DNA from: Fragum whitleyi
Taxonomy: Eukaryota > Mollusca > Bivalvia > Cardiida > Cardiidae
Length of the DNA stretch: 64,000 nucleotides
Direction: 5' to 3'
Assembly (NCBI GenBank): GCA_948146395.1
Contig: OX411543.1
Location: forward strand, 50,754,517-50,818,516
Part shown: piece after piece, positions 42,450-54,503 of the stretch
Numbering within the stretch: the stretch's first letter is position 1
How the letters are laid out: every line of letters starts with the position of its first letter
Translations under genes and position numbers: made by a program
Notes under the pieces: generated by a model
What the model saw: the letters and a program-made list of their open reading frames with translations, nothing else
Databases searched by the model: none
What the model was told of the DNA's origin: nothing

Positions 42450-42960
42450 TTGTCTATGATTTTGGAATGATATCGGAATAGAATTGAATGAGTGGGATAA
42501 CCTAGATTTGAATGAAATTAAAGAGAATCTAGTGTGTAATCAATAATATCCTCTACTTATCGATATTTCATTACTTCTCTTTAAAAATATAAGTGTTTTT
42601 CTGTCTGTGTGTTCTCAAGGACCAATAAGGTGCTTTAACACTTACCCGTTTTTCAAAATTTTGAAACTGTCCAAATTCAAAGGTTTTGCAGACGAAAATT
42701 TAAAGTGGATTTAATTTGAAAAATAACCATTCAGTAGGGCTGAAAACAGTGTTGAAAAAGAAGAAATTGCTCGTTAGAAGCAATTTCTTCTTTTACCATA
42801 ATGTTTTCTCAATCATAAAATCACAGGGACGTAAAAAGTAGGGATTAAACAGCAAAGGGTTAAAAGCAATGTGTAATTTCTAGGACCCAATTTAAGAGCC
42901 CCTGTTCGGAGGTTATAACATCTATTTCTGTAGTGTACACCCTTGTTACTAGTACCTCCT
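42450..42960 (+). mobile_element. M1 MITE, decayed, interrupted by a TTAA MITE
   Basis: GATTTTGGAATGATATCGGAATAGAATTGAATGAGTG and GTGTTCTCAAGGACCAATAAGG are M1 sequence; the TTAA MITE at 42635-42863 is inserted in the GCTTTAAA segment. The right portion is barely recognisable, so the right limit is approximate. Confidence 0.5.
42635..42863. mobile_element. piggyBac-type MITE nested in M1
   Basis: TTAACACTTACCCG at the left and AGCAAAGGGTTAA at the right, TTAA on both sides. It aligns along its whole length, reversed, with 26011-26240, including the GAAGAAATTGCTCGTTAGAAGCAATTTCTTC hairpin (about 42759-42789). Confidence 0.78.
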
Positions 42961-43017
42961 AAAATCGCTCCTTGGCTTTCAAGGGACCGAAAAGCCAGTT
43001 ATAAAAGGACCCGATAA

Positions 43018-43363
43018 CAGTAAACAACATCGTGAAAATAACAAGATGAATGATTTCAGAGTGAATTAAGAATGAAATTGAATGAGTGTGTGGAGCGAGT
43101 TGTAAATGAAATTTAAGGAAAGTTGGACTTAATTTCGATACTACTTATTTATCGATACTATATATCCCTTTAAATAGTTTACATACTTTCCAATTCGTGC
43201 GCCTTTACTAACCATCTGACGCTCTAAAATCTACACCAGCCAAATACATCGTGAATTGATTTGATAAATACCGATTAAATGCTGATCGTTTGATCGAGCT
43301 TAAGTGAGCGATTAAGAATGGTTTTGATCGAGGTGAATGTTAATTTCTTGATGTTACTTACTG
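43018..43363 (+). mobile_element. M1 MITE, shortened
   Basis: CAGTAAACAACATCGTGAAA begins it and TTAATTTCTTGATGTTACTTACTG-TA ends it. The region between the hairpin and GATTAAGAATGG is shorter than in other copies. Confidence 0.75.
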
Positions 43364-43589
43364 TACAAGGCTTCCTTCATAAAAAAAAGTACATCGTCAT
43401 GTAGCTTTTTGCATTTAATCATAAATAGGGTACATGTTTAAGGAACATGTTAAGTGTGTTTGACACAATTTCATGCACCTTCTATTAAGAAAAAACGCCA
43501 AGCTATATGTAAAAAAGAAACTCTAGATGCTTTCAAGAAGATACACAAGATAAAACAACAAATATCATACCCGCATTTAAGATCGTGCA

Positions 43590-43872
43590 ATCATTGATCG
43601 ATTTGATTGTAATATTGGAGATTTTGAACGATTTCGAAACGTTTTAAAGTATAGACCTGCAATTTTAAGTGAGTGATCAAAGATCAATTTTACATTGAAA
43701 ATGATAGGAGATAACGGTTTCTCGAACCTCACTCTTTCTTGCGGAACTATACTTCGGAGTATTTTTTAAGTAAATGGTGTGAGTATTTGGAATGAATGAT
43801 TGGAGCGCTGAGCGAGTGATTTCGAATGGTTTTGGTCGAGATGAGTGTCGAATTCTCGATTTGATTAAATGT
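43590..43872 (+). mobile_element. M1 fragments, right half
   Basis: GTGAGTATTTGGAATGAATGATTGGAGCGCTGAGCGAG (43779-43816) and GATGAGTGTCGAATTCTCGATTTGATTAA are M1 right-end sequence. An earlier GAACGATTTCGAAACGTTTTAAAG at 43627 may belong to a second fragment. Confidence 0.5.
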
Positions 43873-43939
43873 TTATTCATATACAAATAAAGGGATAACC
43901 CCAATTGCAGATCTATACAAATAATGCCTTTTTCGAATT

Positions 43940-44374
43940 ACAATTGGTTTCATCGTGATATTGACAATTACCTTAATCATAACCATTCTAAATCGCTCAT
44001 TCACCGCTCCGTTCATTTATTCCAACCACTCACTCAAACCATTAAAAATCGCTCAAACCCATTGAAAAAAATAAACAACGTCATTCAAAATAATTATGGA
44101 TAGAGAAAAATTGCGATTTCACTGACATAATGCAAATTGTAAGCGTCTTATAGGTTCTTGACGAAATAGGAAGCTATCTATAGAACTTGTATGCATAATT
44201 ATTCTATTAATGGGAGGTAATCAATATCGCTAATTTTGTTCACACTGAACAAAATTTGCGATAATGGATTACTTCCCATTTAATTCAATCAAAACTCGCT
44301 CCACGCACTCAATCAATTTCATTCCTAAATCATTCCAAATCGTTAACCTTGTCAACTTCAAGATGATGTTAACT
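43940..44374 (-). mobile_element. M1 MITE, reverse orientation
   Basis: TTACAATTGGTTTCATCGTG begins it and CTTGTCAACTTCAAGATGATG, TTAACTATA ends it. The hairpin at 44212-44282 is well kept (GGGAGGTAATCAATATCGC ... GATAATGGATTACTTCCC). Confidence 0.78.
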
Positions 44375-45584
44375 ATACAAGTAAAGGGATAACTTAACTT
44401 GAAAAGCAGTTCTATTCAAATAATGTCTTTTTGAATTACCACGTTATTCAAAGCGCCTGGTAACCGATCGTTTGGTACGGCATACGTTGGGCTTGTTGCT
44501 CTGTCGTTTAGGTTATGTTATTAGAGCGAAAAAATACTAAATAACATATCTTTGTAGAAGAAATATACCGATAAAGGATATACACATCAAGAACACTCTT
44601 AAGATATGGGAAACATTTCGAATAAGAGTAAAGTTGTAAGGGCAAGAAAATCAGTGTCGAATTAAGCGAATTTAGTATGAAAAATCTAGAACAATACAAT
44701 TCTCCAAGGAAAACACAAATGATGTATTCGTGTCGGGTTTTGGGATGAGAGAGTATTGCGTCGCGTGTTAGGACGGAACAAAACTTCATCAAACTCTGAA
44801 ACCGTTACCAGGACCAATGTTTACACGTGCTGTGTTTCCGACGGTGTAACCTGATTAATTACGGCATCGCGTGCTTCGTTACATTTGCTATTCAGGCATA
44901 TAATGGAGTTTGGATTTGTTACGGACTATGTTTGATGAGATTGTCCGTTTTTTATCTAAGAATTATGCCAAAAGTATGTTTTCTTGCGACATTTTTCATT
45001 TATCAAAACAATTTCTCTTCACAGGCAAAGAAAAATAGTAAATAATATGCATATAAGCTGTACAGTACATGCAAGGTCAATGTCTTTACTGTAGAAAGGC
45101 ACTGAACAATATCACATCGCACTCAGTTTAGTTAAACTTAAATGATTTACATGTGAGGGAGACAGACATAACCCCACCAGGACAAAACCTCACAAGACAA
45201 AAGTCAACTGGACAAAACCCAACAAGACAAAGACCCACTACTAAATTCGGAAAGTAGGACACCCCCCCCCCCCCCGTCATTTATTCAAATCAAATATATT
45301 TAGTCATATCTTTATTATATAATCAGAATTTTATACAATGAATGGAAAAAATCGCTTGAATATGTTTTCCTTCTGATTTTGACCATCCTTTTCACGTTAT
45401 TAAATAAATTGAAAAAAAAAATGGTTACATACTTTTTTTTATCATTTTGTGTGCCTGCAAACTACAGGTAGTTAACATATTTATTGTTTTACGGTTGGTT
45501 CCCTTCATTATCGAATAAATTAGACCATTATGAATTTTTTGTACTTCACTCTTTACTTTACGGTACATTTTCCAGACATTACAG
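44375..45584. other. unassigned sequence with a short degenerate minisatellite
   Basis: At 45172-45240 a roughly 17-19 bp unit (GGACAAAACCTCACAAGACA, AAAGTCAACTGGACAAAACC) is repeated three to four times. A C homopolymer follows at about 45261-45275. Open frames at 44508 (minus) and 44827 (plus) are short and show no family. Confidence 0.4.
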
Positions 45585-46882
45585 CAATCAACATCGTGAA
45601 ATTGACAAGGTGGATGATTTTTAGCTACACTGGCTGAAAGCCACTGGGGCTATTGTCATGGCGTTGTGTCCGTCGTGCGTCCGTCCGTGCGTCCGGTCGC
45701 AAACTTTTTCTTTAAAAATCCTCTCCTCAAAAACTACTGGATGAATTTCAACCAAACTTCACAGGAATGATCCTTTGGTGACCCTCTTTCAAAGTTGTTC
45801 AAGAAATTTTGATCAAATGAAAAACATGGATTTAATGGGCGTGGCTAATTTCCAAATATGGTAAAAAGTGAGTTTTCTCAGATTCTAATTGATGGATACC
45901 AATAAAGTTTTACACGAATGATCCTTGGGTGACCCTTTATCAGTCTACAAATGATTATTGAGATCGGATAAAAAATATGCATTTCTCTAAATGTTATAAA
46001 ATGGAAACTTTCAAAATCATTTTCTCAGAATGTAAGTGATGGATATCAACAAAATTCCACTGGAATGATCCTTTAGTGACCCTTTATCAGTCTACCAAAA
46101 ATTAAAGTGATCGGATGAAAAATATGCATTTTATGGGCGGAGGTCATTTCTCTATATGTTATATAGTCGAAACTTTGGAAATCATTTTCTCAGAATCTAA
46201 CCAATGGATATCAATCAAATTTTACTGGAATGATCCTTGAGTGACCCTTTATCAGTCTACCAAAAATTATTGTGATCAGATGAAAATATGCATTTTATGG
46301 GCGGATGTCATTTCTCTATATGTTATATAGTTGAAACTTTGAAAATCATTTTCAACATCAGTAGAATCCAAAATATCTACAAGTCTAGTCAATTTTTTTA
46401 TTGCTTTACAAGAATTTCAAGCCTGTGGAGAGACTCTAGCCATTCACGGCTTTCTAGTTTATTGATTTCTGAACAAAATTGAATGAGTGTTTGGAGTGAG
46501 TATTGAGTGAAATCAAAGGGAGATAATCAAATACAGCAAATTTTGTTCAGGATGAACAAAATTAGCGATATCAATTACCTCCCTTTAATAAAATATGCCA
46601 TCTTCACGAGTTAAGGGGTATCGAATCGACAATCGACAACCCTTGGTTCAATAAATAACTTCCTATTTCTTCAAGAAGCAATCAGGCGCGTAGAAATTCA
46701 ATAAATATCAGAGAAATCGCGATTTTTTCTTAAATATATATTTTTAAAAGTAGTTATTGATGTTATCTTCTTAGCGTTTTCAATGGTTTGAATGGGTGTT
46801 CGATGAACAAATGAATGGAGCGCTGATGAGCGATTAAGAAAGGTTTTGAATGAGATGAATGTCAATTTCACGATGTTACTAT
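45585..46882 (+). mobile_element. M1 MITE interrupted by an internally repeated element
   Basis: Left piece 45585-45622: CAGCAATCAACATCGTGAAA, TTGACAAGGTGGATGATTTT. Right piece from about 46471: AAAATTGAATGAGTGTTTGGAGTG, hairpin GCAAATTTTGTTCAGGATGAACAAAATTAGC, and closing TGTCAATTTCACGATGTTAC. About 850 bases of unrelated sequence lie between. Confidence 0.72.
45623..46470 (+). repeat. element with ~150-bp internal tandem units, inserted in M1
   Basis: It enters with CTACACTGGCTGAAAGCCACTGG and CGTGCGTCCGTCCGTGCGTCC. The core AATGATCC followed by TTGGTGACCC or similar recurs at 45765, 45917, 46063 and 46229, giving spacings of 152, 146 and 166. Units also share GATGGATATCAA, TTTATCAGTCTACCAAAAATTA and ATGCATTTTATGGGCGG. 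Confidence 0.8.
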
Positions 46883-48308
46883 CATTATTTTAACACAAGA
46901 ATGCTAGAAAAACACGAAAATATGAAATACCTCCATATACATGTACATGTGCCATGTCTAAAAGCTTTAGAAATATATAGAGGGCGTTTAATTCTTTCGG
47001 TGTAAGAATGTTTTTCAATTCCATTTAATAAAATAATAAAGTAATCGTTTCTCAAGTATAAGTTGCGTTACACCAGGATTTAAAGAAACACGAAACTATA
47101 TTCCGACTCTGTCATTTTCCACGATATCTGCATGTCAACACGATATCATCATCAGCCGTTAAGTCTCCATCAAGACAACCAGATTCTTTAAATTATCAAA
47201 ACAAATTTATCAAAATGTGATTTTATCTTGTTTGTTCTCATCGAAATTTTCAGGTCATACTTATTAAATCTTGGAAATTATTGTGGCAATTGATATCTAT
47301 GAATTGCATTTTCGTAGAAAATGCATCTTTTTTTATTATATGAAAACCTCAAATGAACAAACCATTTGTTAATCACATTTAAATCGCACCAATCCCATCC
47401 TAAATGCGTCGTTGAAGAACGTAAATTCTGTTAAGTGGAAGTTTCTACATCGTCAGCATATTTGTATGAGCCTTTAATTTGATTGCACCTGCTCCATCAT
47501 CTATCAAAAAGTCATCTATTGACACAACCTTACAGATTGAGCGAAAAGACAAAAGATTCTAAAAGAAAATCGAACACAGCGCATTGAAATTCTCGGCTGA
47601 TAAAATCATTTTTAATGAAACATTACGTTGTGTTTCAACAAGACAATAACCGTAATGCAAGCAGTGGGTTTATCAGATATCCGGAAATAATGCATCTTTC
47701 CCAAGCATTCAAATCAGGCGATAAATTTCATTAGCGTTGATATCATCAGTGTATTCGAATGATTAATATCTATGATTTGTGTATTCATTCTTTTTCTTTT
47801 CAAGATATTTAATTCATTTTATACAGGTTGTTATCAAATAAAAATACAGTGAAATTAACGCATTAATAAAAAAGTATGACCGATTTGTTCCCATCAGCTC
47901 GAGCAAATTTATTAACGAATAGATTGAGGAACTATATGTGTAGTCTAACCTTTATAACATGTAGAAACATCTGCAATAGTAAGTCCATTTTTTCTGATTC
48001 TCGAGAGAACCGATCCAGTTTTTTTCAACACAGACATTTATATAAAATGACCTCTCATCATTTTTTGTTTCAGCCTATACATGAATGATAACTTTGCCAT
48101 GGCTTACTTGTAAGCCATGGCAAAGTTATCATGTTACTAAATCATTTTGTATTAAATCAAACTCCACTGTGTTGAAATTGGTGCTTTGAGGAAATCGAAG
48201 TCTCCCACGACAATTTAAGTTTGTTGGTTGATGTTTTTGACACACCAAAAAATTCAAAAAGAATTATTTTGATAGTTTCGTATAGTGAAATTTACTCTGA
48301 CTGAATTC
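46883..48308. other. unassigned sequence with one palindrome
   Basis: No family was recognised apart from the palindrome listed at 48085. An inverted pair ACTTTGTG-type is not seen elsewhere. Small open frames carry no motif. Confidence 0.35.
48085..48132. repeat. perfect 23-bp-arm hairpin
   Basis: ATGATAACTTTGCCATGGCT-TAC (48085-48107) is the exact complement of 48110-48132, with a 2-base loop. As DNA it could extrude as a cruciform; as RNA it would be a tight stem-loop. Confidence 0.9.
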
Positions 48309-48575
48309 GGTGAGCCGCCGCCAAAGCGCAGTTGGACTGTCAATCTAGAGGTAACGGGTTCGATCCCCGACGGCGGAACTCATCCTTTCCGACTTTTGGT
48401 CTCCCATAATTGTGTTGGTAAACCTAGACCTGTGTGGCATAGCAGCTGGAGGCTCAGAAAGGAGGTTATTATAGCACTAATGTGAGAAATACCAGGGATC
48501 AATTGCCAGGTGCTCCAACCTCAGCAATATAACTGAAAGATTGTTGAAAGTGGAGTAAAACCCAATATAAACAAA
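48309..48575 (+). mobile_element. tRNA-derived SINE
   Basis: It opens GTGAGCCGCCGCCAAAGCGCAG, has a B box GGGTTCGATCCCCGACGGCGG, then CATCCTTTCCGACTTTTGG, GGCATAGCAGCTGGAGGC, AAATACCAGGGATCAATTG, GGTGCTCCAACCTCAGCAATATAACTG and GTTGAAAGTGGAGTAAAACCCAA. Part of the D-arm region is deleted compared with the copy at 9561. Confidence 0.8.
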
Positions 48576-48647
48576 CTGGCCAAATTCGGAAGATATAAAC
48601 TGAATTGTTCTCTTATTTCCCTTTTTTTCTGACTACAGGATTTTGGT

Positions 48648-48962
48648 CATATTTTTATGACCTCGCATCAAAAGATCGGGGATATATTGTTTTACCGTTT
48701 TCCGTCTGCCTGTTCGTTTGTCTGTCGGTCCATTTGCTTTTCTGTTTAAGTGTCTGTCTGCAAACATTTACTAAAATATTAAGATTGCCTATATAAAATA
48801 TTAAGGTTTTTCGAGATACAATGCTCATATTTTGTATGATGATAGATCTCAATGATACGCATCTGGTACAGCGGGTCAGGGTCATGTGACATGGTCAAGG
48901 TCATTTGTAAGAGTCGAATGCCGTTTTACGGGCAATCGTGTTTCAAAAACACATCTTGTTTT
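48648..48962 (+). repeat. dispersed element with GTCTGTC run, probable relative of the tandem-unit elements
   Basis: It enters at GTCATATTTTTATGACCTCGC, has TTTTCCGTCTGCCTGTTCGT, TTGTCTGTCGGTCC, then AGCGGGTCAGGGTCATGTGACATGGTCAAGGTCA, and leaves at GGCAATCGTGTTTCAAAAACACATCTTGTT. A 76-codon minus frame crossing it is a shadow. Confidence 0.6.
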
Positions 48963-49489
48963 ATTTGAATTCTCCCCTCCGACCCTTTGTCTTATTTGAA
49001 TTGTCCAGAGATCAAGAAATTGAAATAATGACGGCCTAATAAAAACCAACACACAAAAAACTTGTTTTTCAGTAGTAAAGGATAATCATTAAAACTAAGA
49101 TTCCTGAATGTTTTATGACCAGATGTTAGATTTAATCAAAAGGCAAAACATTGTTAGTGAGGATTACATCGATGTTATCATAACCTAAAAACATAGACAT
49201 TGAATAACGTAGATAGAGACAGATGGTTAAATGTTACTTTTATAGTATAGAGCGTTATTGTTTGAATGGAGATTAGTACCGTAGACTTATCGATAGACGC
49301 GATGGGTTTTCTCCGTCTATTCATTTAAAAACACAGGCAAAGAAAGGCTGGAGTAAAGTACGGTTCTGAAAAACGACGAAAACACCCCTCCCTCTAAAGC
49401 CCTCCCCCACCACAACTCCAACAAGTAAACAAACAAACAATCAAAAGTATTAGAAAAATAAATACTACAACTACTTTCAATAATAATAC
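48963..49489. other. unassigned sequence
   Basis: No gene or family recognised; a CAAACAAACAAACAA tract occurs at about 49426-49440. Confidence 0.35.
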
Positions 49490-50075
49490 ATTTTTAAGTA
49501 TTGCGTTGCAATAGCAACACCCCTAACAACCGTAAAATAAGTAAGTCCTGCATCCTCATCTTACTCAAAACTTATTAGACCAGATCAAAGTTCATATCCG
49601 AGAAAACTTAAATTTGAAATCATTTTGCTAAGACAACTATCTGTAGGCCTTTTTTCGCAAAATATATGTATGGAACAGAACTAGTTCTGCAACTCACTTA
49701 AAAATCCTCTTATGCAGAAACCAAACCAAAACTGAATCTGTAACTTACATGCCAAAATTTTATACACCAAAGCGTTTAGAAAAGAAAACCTGAAAAATGA
49801 CATTTCCTATAACTTCAAAGTCCAGCATCCGTATCTTCCTCAAAATGCAATTGATCGAAAACACTCTAAATGGTTCAGTCATTAATTGATTCGGACTCAT
49901 ACACCAAAAATCAACACAATATTCCCAAGGATTTATTTAAAAAAATCAAAACCAATTAAGTGACAGACGGATGAAAGGAAAGGCAAAGGGACAGACAGAA
50001 GGACTGACAGACGGACAGATGAACTGCAACCCTTAAGAACCCATCGGATTCGCCGGTAGGAGAATAATAAACACA
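49490..50075 (+). repeat. internally repeated element ending in GACAGACGGACAG
   Basis: Two diverged units can be aligned: AAGTCCTGCATCCTCATCTTACTCAAAAC at about 49542 and AAGTCCAGCATCCGTATCTTCCTCAAAAT at about 49820, about 277 bases apart. It enters at TTGCGTTGCAATAGCAACACC and leaves through GACAGACGG/GGACAGACAG/GACAGACGGACAG at 49962-50020 and GGATTCGCCGGTAGGAGAATAATA. Confidence 0.65.
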
Positions 50076-50428
50076 CTCACACAAACAAACGAGCGAAACC
50101 AAAACAAATCTGGTCGCTCCTAATCAAATGTACATATGAGAATGATATTCGGGAAAAGGGAACCCATTCCAAGAATATTTCGTCATGGATTTTTCCCAGC
50201 CGGTATGCATACTTTTTTTCTGGAATTTTCCAGTCTTTTACTCGTTTACCCCGATACAACTTTATCAAAAAGCAAAAGGAACGACACACATTCGCCATTT
50301 CCTTTTTCTTTCCGGTACATAGACGTGCCTAATTAAAAAAAGGAAAAAAGAACGTATTCTTTCAGTATTTACCTCATATGTATTTAGAAATAAATTTTGA
50401 TCCGGTCCCCGTCATACAGACGTTACTA

Positions 50429-50827
50429 CAGTTAACAACATCGTGAAATTGACTAGGTGAATGATTTCGGAATGATTTAGGAAGGAAATTGATTGAGTTT
50501 GTGGAGCGAGTTTTGAGTGAATGTAATGAGAGGTAATCCAATATCACAAATTTTGTGAAGTGTGAAAAAAATGAGCGATATTGATTACCTCCCTTTAATA
50601 AAAGATGCATACAAATTCTATCTATAGCTTCCCATTTCTTCAAGAACCTATTAGAAGCTTTCAATCTGAATTTGGCCGGTGAAATCGTTGTTGATTCTAT
50701 ATTTTTCAATTGGTTGAGCGTTTTTGACTGGTATGAGTTAGTGTTTGGAATGAATGAATGGAGCGCTGAGTGAACGATTTAAAATGGTTTTGATTGAGGT
50801 GAATTTCAATTTCACCATTTCTAACTG
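50429..50827 (+). mobile_element. M1 MITE, full length
   Basis: TA-CAGTTAACAACATCGTGAAA begins it and GAATTTCAATTTCACCATTTCTAACTG-TA ends it. Both TA sites and both tips are intact. The hairpin is partly broken (CACAAATTTTGTGAAGTGTGAAAAAAATG). Confidence 0.85.
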
Positions 50828-50861
50828 TACTTACGCAGAGACAGTAGTTTTTGTAATATGA

Positions 50862-51203
<342 letters not shown>

Positions 51204-51237
51204 CGCATAGACCTAATTAGAGATAAAATTCTAGATA

Positions 51238-51635
51238 CAGTGAAGATCATCGTGAAATTGACAAGCTAAATAATATTGGAATGACTTTAGAATGAAATTG
51301 AATAAGGAATAGGAGTGAAATTTCTAAGTAAATTAAGGTAGATTATCCGGTCTCGCTTATTTTGTTCAAATGAACAAAATTAGCGATATGTATCACCTCC
51401 TTTTGATAAAATATTCATACAAGTAATGTAAATAGCTTTAATGTCAAGAACAAATTCCTACGAAATTCAATTTAGTCAGGGAAATCAAAGATTTTTCTTT
51501 GAATGTAATTGTTGATTTTAGTTCTTCTTTTTAATGGTTTAAGTGAGTCTTTAGAGTGAATGAATTGAGCGCTGAGCGAGTGATTTTGAATGTTTTTAAA
51601 CGAGATGAGAGTCAATTTTAGGATGTGATTAACTG
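51238..51635 (+). mobile_element. M1 MITE, full length
   Basis: TA-CAGTGAAGATCATCGTGAAA begins it and GAGTCAATTTTAGGATGTGATTAACTG-TA ends it. The hairpin core TTTTGTTCAAATGAACAAAA has a short loop. Confidence 0.82.
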
Positions 51636-52524
51636 TACCTTATGATACTCATGTGTGAATCCGAGTATTTAAAGTTATTCGCTTTTTATCTAATGGTTGA
51701 ATATTATCGAGCCTAAAGTGAAAATATTTGGCATGTATTAATATATTTCCTTTGGAACCACTATGTAAGCATTTGAACAAAATTGGTGTAAGTGATCTAA
51801 ATTTTATTCTTGAAGGTTTCAGCCAGTCAAAATAGCTCGATTATGATTATATAAATTGAAAACTAAATTATCCATAGATGTTGCTGTATTTCATCACTTT
51901 GCTAACGTTTCGCATCGATTTAATGTTTGATTGATAATGATTACAATGAAAGCTTATAAGTGATATTGAAATACATTTACTCAGGCCAAGCACTCATCCA
52001 CAATTTAGGTATTTATCAATAACAAAAAAACTTCTTTCTTGTAAGCTACTCGCTTAAAAGAAAGTAGGCCAAGGCAAAATATTGGTATCTTTTTTGACAA
52101 ACAATTTCACATTGCTATAGAATATAGGATTTCTCCCAATAAATGCCAACATCTAAGGCTTTAAATCTGAAATATGTTCTATCATTAAACTTGATATTTG
52201 AATATTTTCTCGTTATGTCAAGATTTATTTGATGTTTTATTGAGGCTTAAGGATTCGTTGCACGTTCATCCCTAGAATAGGAAACGATTTTGAATTTTAA
52301 GACATGTAGTTGCGCATTTGACAATCAACTTTTATATAATCAATGGAACGAGTTTAGAATTACAATGGATGTTAAAGCCTTGCGCATCATCAAATAAAAT
52401 AAAATGTTTAAATCGTTGAAATTAAAAGCCTTTCTTTTAAAATCTGTCGTCACGTAAAAATAAAAAATAAAAAAAAAACGCGAAAAAGTCGTAGATTTTC
52501 GGACTCAACGCTTTCTTCTCGTAC
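51636..52524. other. unassigned AT-rich sequence
   Basis: No coding frame or known repeat end was recognised. Confidence 0.4.
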
Positions 52525-52760
52525 AAAGGAGAATGCTAGGTGATTCTACGGCATAGAAATAAGGGTGCACCCATGAAAACACGTCATTTCGAACGTTACG
52601 TGACGTGAAAATCATTGTCGTTTTCGCTTATAATGATGTCGAAGAAAACAAAATTAACGAAAGATTAAAAGCTGGTAATTTTAACTGTTTAACTGATTTT
52701 GTCGACAAATTATAATATGCCCTTAAGATATCCTTAGACGAACGGATAGCTTTATTTTTA
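52525..52760 (+). repeat. dispersed repeat related to 25505 and 29376
   Basis: GGTGATTCTACGGCATAGAAATAAGGGTGCACCCATGAAA, CGTCATTTCGAACGTTACGTGACGTG and CAAATTATAATATGCCCTTAAGATATCC follow the family order. The TGACGTCA site is mutated to TGACGTGA here. Confidence 0.6.
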
Positions 52761-52864
52761 ACTTGAAGCGTTTTTCGTCAGCATGTCTCAAAATTACTTC
52801 AACTACGTTCGAGGGGCTTTCAAATCTATATGGTGATTTACAAAAGAAGTGCACTCTTCATATG

Positions 52865-52890
52865 AAAAAAAAAAAAAAAAAAAAAAAAAA
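52865..52890 (+). repeat. poly-A tract
   Basis: A run of about 26 A. Around it, 52761-53105 shows no other feature. Confidence 0.85.
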
Positions 52891-53105
52891 TAAACGAAAA
52901 AATCATTCATAGAAAATGATGGATTTTTTTTTTTATCTAAATGAAATCATCTTGACGAATTATATCTTCCTCGATTGTGGTATGAATGAAGTTTATATAA
53001 AGTTCGAGTGTAATATGGACCTATAGACATTTTGAATAGCTATTTTCTGACGAACGAGTCTCCTAAAGAAAAAAGTCTTACGTAAAAAAACACGCTTAAC
53101 TGTAT

Positions 53106-53523
53106 ATAGTTAATTACATCGTATAATTGACATTCACCTCAATCAAAACCATTCTAAATCGCTCACTCAACGCTCCATTCATTCATTCAAAACACTCACT
53201 TACACCAGTCTAAAACGCTCAAATCCATTGGAAAATATAGAATCAACAACGTCATTCAAAATAATTTTGGATAGAAAAAATCATGACTTCTCTGACATAA
53301 TTCAAATTGTAAGCGTCTAAAAGGTTCTTTAAGAAATAGGAAGCTATCGATAAAATTTGTATGCAGATTTTATTAAAGATAGGTAATCAATATCGCTAAT
53401 ATTGTTCACACTGAACAAAATTTGCGATATTGGATTACCTCCCATTAAATTCACCAAGAAGTCGCTCCACACACACTCAATCAATGTTCATTCGCCTTGT
53501 CAATTTCACGATGTTGTTAACTG
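53106..53523 (-). mobile_element. M1 MITE, reverse orientation
   Basis: TATAGTTAATTACATCGTAT begins it and CTTGTCAATTTCACGATGTTGTTAACTG-TA ends it. The hairpin (ATATTGTTCACACTGAACAAAATTTGCG) and AACGCTCCATTCATTCATTC are preserved. Confidence 0.82.
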
Positions 53524-53798
53524 TATGAAATATAAAACATATACAATATATTTTATGTTATTACGCAGCATTAAAATAATCGCGAGATTACATGTAACTT
53601 TAACTGAAATTATCTTTGTATTTATGAAACAACAATTCAGGTATAATCGACCACATGTTGTGTCTTTAAATAACTTCATTAAGTCAATCGGCGTATCGTC
53701 TGCATTTTAATCCTGTTCTTTTCCATTCAACGAAATTCGTACGCTCTTGAACGAGCAATTTATTTTATTCTAGTATTGTTTATTTTTGTTTCCCTTTA

Positions 53799-54224
53799 CA
53801 GTTAGTAACATAGTGAAATTGACATTAATCTCAATCAAAACCATTCTTAATAGATCACTCAGCGCTCCATTCATTTATTCCAAACACTCACTCAAACCAT
53901 TCAAAAACGCTCAAACCGATTGAAAAAACATAGAATCAACAACGCCATTCAAAATTAATTTTGATAGCGAAAAATCGCTATTTCATTGACATAATTCAAA
54001 TTGTAGGCGTTTCATAGGTTCTTGAAGAATAAGGACGATGTTTTTTTTTTAACTTGCATGCATATTCTATTAAAAGGAGGTAATTAATACCGCAAATTTT
54101 GTTCATTCAGAACAAAATTTGCGATATTAGATTCACTCAAAACTCGCCCTATACACTCATTCAATTTCATTCCAAAATGATTCCAAAATCATTCACCTTG
54201 TCAATTTCACGAAGTTGTTAACTG
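53799..54224 (-). mobile_element. M1 MITE, reverse orientation, full length
   Basis: TA-CAGTTAGTAACATAGTGAAA begins it and CTTGTCAATTTCACGAAGTTGTTAACTG-TA ends it. It is very close to the copy at 53106 in sequence. Confidence 0.85.
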
Positions 54225-54250
54225 TACCTTCTTATTTTTTTTAACATTTT

Positions 54251-54503
54251 TGACCAGTCATGCGGAAAGAGACCATCTGGAAACTCTGTAAATAAATATT
54301 TGAAAAAGAGATTGGGTCCAGCATAGGTCAACCAGAGGTTGCAATTCAAAAATTCTTTCACAGGAAGGCAGATTGATCATTCCAGATTCGAAAATTAGGT
54401 AAGAGCGAAAAGTTTCGACCCTAGTCTGTCTGCGCAGTCCGGGAAGTCTGACTGGGGTCGACACTTTTCGCACTACCCGGATGGTCCCACTAGTGACGGG
54501 TCA
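54251..54503 (+). mobile_element. M2 MITE, full length
   Basis: TGACCAGTCATGCGGAAAGA opens it and GGATGGTCCCACTAGTGACG-GGTCA closes it, so the tips pair. GCATAGGTCAACCAGAGGTTGC and the hairpin AGTCTGTCTGCGCAGTCC... AAGTCTGACTGGGGTCGA are intact. Confidence 0.78.

Noticed and set aside
44827..45045. 72-codon hydrophobic frame
   Set aside because: Hydrophobic composition follows from T-rich sequence; no start context, splice site or family pattern supports it.
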